64,000 bases of DNA from Hyparrhenia diplandra. Taxonomy: Eukaryota; Streptophyta; Magnoliopsida; Poales; Poaceae. The position numbers were made by a program, and so were the translations under genes. Position 1 is the stretch's first letter. Every line of letters starts with the position of its first letter. Location: NCBI GenBank assembly GCA_015847255.1, contig JADLZK010007659.1, positions 1 to 64,000 of the forward strand, in the 5' to 3' direction. The notes under the pieces are model-generated. The model ran no database searches, was not told the DNA's origin, and worked only from the letters and a program-made list of their open reading frames with translations. Below are positions 56,636-64,000 of this stretch, piece after piece.

Positions 56636-56846
56636 CTCCCTCTTCCCTTTAAAGTGGTGTCGTGGATTGGTGTGCGTGCCACAAGTTTGACTCTATTTCT
56701 AGAAAATAGGTGTAACATTTTTATCTACAAATAAATTTGATAAAAAAACTAGATTCAAAGATCTTTGCAATGATAATAATTGTATAAATATTACTCATAT
56801 TTATTTTTTGAAAGCGCAAGCGACACTCTTTAAGGGACGTAGGGAG
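56636..56846. mobile_element. Stowaway-like MITE (211 bp), tandem relative of the previous one
   Basis: CTCCCTCTTCCCTTTAAAGT and right end CTTTAAGGGACGTAGGGAG lie between TA dinucleotides. The spacer before it (GTAGTTTAGTTGAATTTACC, AAGCCTACCAA) equals the spacer at 55,311-55,341, so MITE and spacer were duplicated together. Confidence 0.88.
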
Positions 56847-56847
56847 T

Positions 56848-57496
56848 AGTTACAAATTGTTGTATAAAAGACACGTGAAATAAAAACATGAGCAAAATTC
56901 ATCAACGGTTACTAAACTTTTGTGGTAGTGCCATTTAGAGGTCCCTAACTCTCGAATCTTCATTTATGGGTTTCGACCATGTTTTTGATCGCGGGCTATG
57001 AAAAATAGCGTCAAGCATTTTTCGGGCGCTATTCGGCGCTATTGCGCCGCTATAGCCGCGCTATAGCGGCAGCTACGCTGGAGTAGCGCCCGACTCGCCG
57101 GTACCGCTATAGCGCCAATAAGCGTGGAAATAGCGCGCTATAGCGCCAATAGAGCACTTTTAGCGGCGCAATAGCTCCAATAGCGCCAATAGCGTGGAAA
57201 TTGACAATAGCGTCGCGGGCGTTGAATGGCGCTATAGCGCTGTTTTTTTCGTGGGTTTCTGAACATCTAAAGTGGTATATCATGTGTGTCACTATCTTTC
57301 CAATTTTAATTTTTGAGTCATAGAACCTGTATAGAGGCGTTGTCATGTAGGTCTATACACTCACACACCAAAACATCGTTAGTAAGTCACATTGGCACCA
57401 TATATGTTTTGAAGTGCAAGCTCAGAGACCTAGGTGAAACATAAGTTCTAGGACTCAAATATCAAAATTTCAGAGGAGTTGGAGACACATATGATA
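56848..57496. other. Host DNA of Helitron 3 with palindromic motif cluster
   Basis: No gene. The left part (56,880-56,990) carries TTACTAAACTTTTGTGG and AGGTCCCTAACT, similar in style to the sequence right of the Helitron (61,460-61,540, ACAAGTTTAGG.ACC), so both sides may belong to one older element. The middle is the TAGCG/CGCTA cluster. Confidence 0.45.
57006..57245. repeat. Cluster of palindromic TAGCG/CGCTA motifs
   Basis: In 240 bases there are 18 copies of TAGCG or its complement CGCTA, several fused as GCGCTATAGCG(C/G). CCAATAGCG/GCGCTATTCGG variants fill the rest. No regular period. It ends in GCGCTATAGCGCTG and a T-run. It is not a coding sequence or a simple tandem repeat. Confidence 0.85.
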
Positions 57497-60400
57497 TCTT
57501 TACTGCATAAAAAGAAGAAAGTAAGACTATTTTTTCGTGCGGTAAAAAAACCATCGCTCTTTCGGTCTGCTCCGTGCGACTATCGCTCCGTCATCGCTCC
57601 GCTTCACCCCGCGTGCGATCGGTCTCCCCAGGATCTCCTCCTCTCTCCGTAAATTTCTCTCTCTTTGTTTATAAGGAAAGGCCATAATCTCTCTACAAGG
57701 AAAGGCCATGATCTTTACAAGGAAAGGCCATGCACCGGGGTAAAAATAGGAAACAAACCAAATCCTCAAGAGAGGGACATGCACGCGATCTCCTCCTCTC
57801 CTCCGTCCGTACAAAATAACTCGTACCAGAAGGAAACAACGCCGGTGATCGCGGCACCTGTCCCCCGGTCTCTCACTCCCATCGCTCGCGCCTGCCCTAA
57901 GACCACGGTCGCTCTCCCTGCACCTCTCCACTCTTCGTCTTGTTTGGCCGGATCAACTCCCGTTCCTGTTCGGACTGCCGACGGCAAGAAGGCCGGATCT
58001 CCTCACGTTCATCCTCGCCCTGCCAGCAAGAAGCCGGGGCTGGGGACGCTGGGTGTGCAGGACGTCGTGTCCCAACAAGACGACGTCGACCGCGTGAATT
58101 GAAGCCGTGCAGGGCGTTGCTGCGTCTCAATCCAAATCCCATATATATGATTCCCGTCAGGTTGGCTTATATATAATCTTCAAGCAATCAGGGCTTGTTT
58201 GGTTGCAGCCCCGGCTCATTTGCCCGGAGCAAAATGCTGCCTGTATGTTGCCTCGTGAATGATATTGATTTTGCCCGGCCGGGCAGCTAGAAGATCGGCT
58301 GTTTGGTTCTAAGCCTGTTGCCCTGGAAAAGTTCAACCTGTGGGCCCATAGCTCATTAATACAGAGTAGAGAAGCCCGGGCAAAGGCATGAAGCGCCAGG
58401 CGCCGAATTTGGTCGCCTGGGAAGATAAGTAGTTGCCTGGTCCGTGCTACTCTCCAGGACTCCAACCAAATACGATCCGGGCAAGGTACAGGCAGCAATC
58501 ATTCAGGCAAAATTCATCCAGGGTTGCATCCAAACAAGCCCAAGTACTGCAGCTCATGCTTCATCCCGCATCGTGCCAGCAATCTCAGGTTCTCTGCTCC
58601 TGTGGTTCAGTCATTCTCTCTATCTTGGATCCCTCAAGCATTCTCCACGTCAGTGCTTCTAAGTTCTACAAGCTGCTTATTTCGATTGGTTTTAGAAATT
58701 TCAAGTTCATGCAAACCCTGTCTTGTAATGTGATATTTTTTTTTTGGGCAACGTTCTCATTGAATGAATTTCTGAATACCTCTCATGTACAGGTTCAACT
58801 ACTTGAATGCTCTAATACTGTCTGAACTTTCATTTGATCTAAATCCTGTGTGAGCCCCATTGTAACTGTGATTTGGTCTAAATCATAAGTAGAGGACTTT
58901 CCTAAACTGTGATTGGGCCCAAAACCTAAACACTTTTACATTTGATTTTGTCAATGATTTAGTCATTTGTTCTATCTATCAACTGGAATACCTAGCATCA
59001 GGAGCAGGATAGTTGTCACTGTTATGAATAAATATATGCTTATGAAAGTGATGATATCTGCATGCATGGTCAGTGAATTAGAAAGCAAAGGTAGTCCTGC
59101 TGTTGTTAGGTGTCCCGTTTCAAATCTCTGCTGTTAATGAGACAAAAATTTAGGTGTCCAGGTTCGGAATAGTGTAGGACCTTTTCAAATCTCTGCTGAT
59201 AATGAGATAAAAATTTATTTGTCCCTTTTCAAAGGTGGTCATGCATCAGAGATTATTATATTGCCTGTCTTGGTGTTACCGGTAACAAACAACTATGATT
59301 ATAGGCAATAGGAAAATGAGCTCAATGTAGTGGACTGTTTAGATTTGTTTGGGGGTCCAGCTACCAAAGTTTTTCTTTTGTTTCCAGTAAGCTGGATGGA
59401 CATGGTGATGTTTTAATATCCCAATTTTTTTCTTGCAGATAGCAGGATGTGTAGTTATGCTCTTCAGTTTGATTACTCACGAATTGGATTGCTTATTCTG
59501 TAAAATAGTATGACTGGAATTTAACTTACTGGATTACTGTATAATAATTAATAAAACATAGAGATAAGTTGTCGAAAACAGTTTACGTCAAATTGGACTA
59601 TTTTAGCAAATAAATAGAATAGGCTTTTTAGGCTTGTGCATCGGGTGGAATAGACTGTTGTTACAAGGCAAGATGAAATATAGAGTACCGATATCCTTGT
59701 GGTTAGTGGAGAAGAGCCATCGGACCAGATTTGTCATTTTTTTTCGTTTTGATTTCAAACCTTATCAGAGAGGGGCCACTAAGGCTGGATGGAAAGAGAG
59801 GAGTTCGAATGCGCTACTCTTCTATAGTACAGTCAGCCGTTAGTCACAAGTCAGAAAATCGTCTTGATCTGGTTGAGAAGATTATCATAAGAAGAGAGAA
59901 GCCAATTAGGATTAGCGCGCACATAGGATTCGATAGATAATACGTGAATAGAACACGTCCATTCTTCGAAAAGTTAGTATCTTCACTTAAAATGAGCAAA
60001 CATACTGTAGAGATTTGCATTGAATGATTATAAGGGATTTCCTATTTGTGTATCTTCTGCATGACCTGGGATCCCAAAGAAAGAACCGAATTAATTTCGT
60101 AATTGTGTATTAATTTCATGTACTTTCAGTTTCCAAATTATGCATTTCATCCTCACTTGTTTGATTGTACGACAATCAGAATGCTTGGAGCGCCGGGGAG
60201 ATAGCATCACGAGGTATGCATGTTAGAAATATATGCCTCAAATTTATAGTTTCTTTGGCTAATTTGTATTTGCTACATCATCTTACTGCTTCAAGAAAGG
60301 GCTTGAATATATTATTCCCATCAAATAGCCGATGGCAATTGGTTTGGTGTTAAGGAATTCACAAAACCAGGATATCAGGTACTTCGATTTCTGTTGTTGT

Positions 60401-61447
60401 TTTTCTTTCAGTACTTGCCTTTTTCTATTTGAGGAACATAACTAACACAATTTTTTATTTGCATCGGCTGCGAGGGATAACTGTTAGGAGAGGTTTAGCT
60501 TGAAGGATTATCTTAACTGTAAGACATCATGTCCACTAAGTATGTGTGACGAATAAAGAGACACAATAAATTGATACTATTGAAGCCCAAAGGGGACAAT
60601 ATATAGAGTACAAGAGAGACTTAGTAAAACCCTAAACTAGGAGATTACACTAATGCCCGTTGACTATAATACCTAAACAGTATGATCTCTTGAAGCTTGT
60701 CTCTGACTGATTTTTGAAGTCTTATCATCAACAAAGTAACGTCAAAATTGCAGTGTTGGGTTTCCTTTACTTATCACGAGAGAGCCTTGGTCGCTACCGG
60801 TGGAAGGGTTCATGCTGCATGAGCGACTTGGAAACATGGGCCTTAATATGATGATGAACATAATTGAACTCTGTTTTGGCATAGCTATATGGTCAACTTG
60901 TATCTTATATTCAAATTAACTACTCTAGGGTAGTAATAAATATACATAATGTAGAAAGATATCCTTTCAAGAGTTGGCTAGCATTGTTTGTGACTCTCTG
61001 GCCATGTAAGATTTGCATTTCTGCTAAGATACTTCTCATCCTGTAAACAAACCACATGTACTAATCCTAATTATTCAACAAATATATATCACTGTCTTCT
61101 AAGAATAATCGTTGTTCTATGGTCTAATTCTCACTTTTCTTTTAGTTTTCTTCAAAATGCGAGTTTTTTTGAATTCCATGGCATAGTTTTTGTTACATAT
61201 TTACTCCACCTTTGTACACATGGGGAATTTATTATTTTCTTTTTAGAAACAATAGATTATTTAGGTGAGGGAGGAAAGGGCGGACAACACAAAGACAGGG
61301 ATGTGTTCTTTGTCTATGCGGTAGAGTTAGTGTGATCTTTGCGCGCTCGGTGACTTGATTTAACATTATTGTTATCTTATCATGTGATCTCGTATGTTTT
61401 TAGATAAAATTTAGTTATCCCGTAGCAACGCACGGGCGCTTAACTAG
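57497..61447. mobile_element. Helitron 3, non-autonomous
   Basis: The 5' end TCTTTACTGCATAAAAAGAAG follows host A. The 3' hairpin CCCGTAGCAACGCACGGG (61,419-61,436) is followed by CTAG (61,444-61,447) and host T. Its first ~150 bases resemble those of Helitron 2 (CATAAAAAG, GTGCGGTAAAAA, CGATCGCTC, CCGTGCGA), and the last 60 bases are almost identical, so the two are one family. Inside are a GC-rich leader-like frame (57,665-58,102, 145 codons, unrecognised), a MITE at 58,191, and exon-like but broken stretches at 59,630-59,940 and 60,165-60,353. No Rep/helicase. Confidence 0.83.
58191..58541. mobile_element. MITE with GGGCTTGTTTGG ends (351 bp), in Helitron 3
   Basis: GGGCTTGTTTGGTTGCA and (reverse complement of the right end) GGGCTTGTTTGGATGCA form the TIR, with TGCCCGG/CCGGGCA words inward on both arms. 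No target duplication could be confirmed (hAT type is likely). It lies within Helitron 3 and was inserted before or after capture. Confidence 0.78.
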
Positions 61448-64000
61448 TTGTTATACAAGTTTAGGAACCCCTATATGAAAGTTCAATAGTTAGTGATCTA
61501 GATGACAATATTTTACAAGTTTAGGGACCGCTAAAAAAAATTTTTGGGACCCATATTACAAGCACAAGTAAAATCTTCTAAAATCAATCCCAATATAATT
61601 AATTTCATACCTCGTCATTTCAAGTAGTGCCCCATGAAAAAAAAAAACAAATAATAAGTGATGGTTGAAACAACATTGAAAAATGCATTTGAGTCGGTTA
61701 GAATAATAAAAAATAAAAAAAATAGCTAAAAAGGCTCTTGACGATTTAACCGACCTAGCTTAGATTAAACTATCCGACCATCCAAGCTAATGAAGGACTA
61801 TTAGTTGCTGCCTAGCTAATGCAGCTAACTTTTAGCTTGAAAGATCCAAACATGGCCATCTGATATGGGAACTTACTTTGATGTGACACATTGAAAGAGT
61901 ATCGGTATCTCATCGTTTTTTTTTTAATCCAAATCGGTATCTCATCGTTGCTGATGAGTCTCTGGGCTTTCATGCTTGTTTCCCGAAGTCTCTAACTGGG
62001 CCTTTTTAAGAGCAATAATACTCTCTCTGGGTTGGGACGTGCTTCAACTTCAAGTTGGGCCACATGGACCAAGGCCATTCAGCTTTGGCAGGACAAGTAC
62101 CACACTGGCTCTGACGTGGACAGAAGTCACAGAACTAGTATATGATAACATACATGTAGCAAACATATAAAAATAGATAAAACGATGGTTTCGAGAAATA
62201 TACAATACAGTATTTGGTTAAATGAGTTGTTCTAAAAAATTATCTGAATAAATTATTTCCAATAAGAATTGCTACGTTGTTGAGTGCAAAAAGATTGACT
62301 ATGAAGTGTCCCTGTTGAGTCCTTTTTGAGTTTGAACTGGAATCCTTGTGGTGAGAACCAACTGGAATCCTTTGTGGTGAGAACAATATACAATGTTATT
62401 GATGGCAATAAAACTCTAATTTGGCTGGTTGGTTTTTTGTGACTTGTGACTATGAACATGTTTTGTCTTGTCATCTCTTAAGCGTGGAAACTAGTTTTAC
62501 AAATACTAATAAATCCTGAAATTGGGGTAAAATAAAATTACAATACCTCTAACAATAAAAGGGCCAACATATGGGCAACCTCTTCCTCGAATTTAAAAAT
62601 AAATGGGTAAATCATCAAATTTAAAAAACTAGGACTAATCACTATTTCCCTTTTAAACAACGATATCATAAATGTCAAAGCCACAATAGAAAACTAGGAG
62701 GGAACTGCCGTGCAGTAGGCCCCCATTCTTAGGTATTGCATTACCTAACAAATTTGACATAACTTTTATTTTATGCATAGTGTAGAAGTTGATGCTCATA
62801 TACATGCACCCATTTTCATGGACGTATGCGTGGCTAACTCTATCACGTATAGCTACTTTGTCTAGTACATGTATTCTTCGAATACGTTTTCATACAGGAG
62901 AAGCGTAATCATCCTGTACAAGTGAAACCGAATGCTCAAGTTAGTTGCAAGCTCAACATGACGATTTTACAATGAGACCGACTGATAATTAATCTACCAT
63001 GGACTATTAGAATTTCATCTGAAACTCGAAGGCAAAGCTTTGAAACTGTTTTCTCCTAATCTTCCTCTGCATCTGGTAAGCTGTAAAAATTCAAGCTAAG
63101 GAATGCTGAGCACTTCTTTTTGGCTTCATTATAGTTCAATCAGCTAACCAGAGCTCACTATTCAGAACATTCTGACCTTTTGATGTCTACCCAGCACCTG
63201 AACTGAATTTTAAAAAATGCTTTGACACATTCTGTTTCTACAGGTAGCCAGTCACTTCGTACAGCAGGTGTGCTGGGAACATGGAGCTGCATGGACATAT
63301 CACACATACTCCATGCTATTCATTTTGTTAACTGTAACAGGCTTGGAACAAAGTACCAACTAGTCTTATTCATCTCGTTTGCACTGAATAAAGCATGATC
63401 AAAGAAGAGATTTAAAACAGAGATAGGTGCAGAGTTAGATACTTTGATGTGCCAAGATTTGGCTTCTTGGCTACTGCTTTTTTGGTGAGACGAGCACATC
63501 AAGAGGGCAAATCAGTGGAGCGTGTGCGTGCGTGAGTGCCCCAAACTTTGGTTTGTCTTTTCGATAATGGATTGTGGACTTCCAAGTGTATAGCCGCTAA
63601 ATTCCAATTGCCAAGTGCTTGGTTTCAGAGTTGTCGATGTCGTTCTATCGACTGAGTGAACTAAAGCAACTGAAGTTGAGTTGTTTGTTATTGGTACCAT
63701 CAATCTTGTGATCCAAGTTCCCTACACACATGATACATTTCATTATTCCCTGCTTGTAAGTGGTAAGGTATTGACTGTGCTTATGGGCTTCTGGCATTAC
63801 TAAAGCTGAACATGTTTTTGCAGATTCGTTCTAAAAAAAAATGTTTTTTTTGCAGAAGTGCAAGTATCCGATGACAAAGTAACAGTATAACCAAAACTTC
63901 AGATAAGTTTTCCTTTGCAAGCCGCTTAAAGAAGCATGTACTGGATTAAATGGAGGATGCATAGCTCTGAAGCTTCGCGTCCACAAGCATCCACGCTGTC
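61448..64000. other. Right-edge intergenic sequence, no gene recognised
   Basis: AT-rich with short frames. The final ~900 bases (63,100-64,000) have lower AT and pyrimidine tracts ending in TGCAG (63,821-63,825 and 63,851-63,856), so they could be the end or an intron of a gene lying to the right. That cannot be tested within the window. Confidence 0.35.

Noticed and set aside
59630..59940. Possible organelle-derived or exon sequence in Helitron 3
   Set aside because: The frame changes midway and I could not name an organellar or nuclear gene with confidence; left as an unrecognised fragment.

Overview
This is a plant nuclear window. The genes have GT-AG introns and grass-type GC-rich first exons, and the repeats are the DNA transposons that crowd grass euchromatin: Stowaway- and Tourist-like MITEs, PIF/Harbinger, CACTA, Helitrons ending in the grass-type CCGTAGCAACGCACGG hairpin plus CTAG, and tRNA-derived SINEs. 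The proteins read most like those of rice, so I infer an Oryza or close grass genome. There is no sign of bacterial, phage or organellar origin.

Genes, left to right. A decayed LRR receptor-kinase pseudogene lies at 1.7-4.5 kb (minus) and is split by a PIF/Harbinger-like element. An NSE3/MAGE gene of the SMC5/6 complex is at 6.57-7.64 kb (minus). An inositol-transporter-type sugar porter is at 22.49-24.67 kb (minus, four exons). An F-box/DUF295 gene is at 41.20-43.06 kb (plus, two exons), with two extra copies of its last intron and exon at 36.5-38.4 kb. A CC-type (ROXY-like) glutaredoxin is at 48.33-48.83 kb (minus, single exon) and sits alone in a large gene-free tract. The genes do not form a pathway; this is an ordinary gene-sparse plant segment. 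NSE3, the transporter and the F-box gene each carry one or more single-base indels relative to an otherwise clean family reading. Most lie in short homopolymers, so sequence error is as likely as true decay.

Repeats dominate. Two copies of one segment (0.4-1.6 and 4.8-6.5 kb) flank the LRR pseudogene, and the second contains a three-unit ~345-bp array. The NSE3 promoter and upstream DNA are duplicated at 14.2-15.0 and 22.1-22.4 kb, and that duplicate is split by a nest: a Tourist-like element holding one Helitron and a MITE, with a second Helitron inside the MITE that carries broken exons of the proteasome ATPase RPT6. A third Helitron spans 57.5-61.4 kb. Around the F-box gene (32.5-46 kb) a 0.6-1.2 kb non-coding module occurs three times, each copy with its own insertions. 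At 55-57 kb a small CACTA element sits inside a tandem series of Stowaway-like MITEs, followed by a cluster of palindromic TAGCG/CGCTA motifs.

I found no rRNA or tRNA genes, no CRISPR array, and nothing I would call a new molecular system. The most notable items are the nested Helitron capture, the NSE3 promoter duplication, the tandem triplication across a transposon end, and the module triplication with copy-specific insertions.
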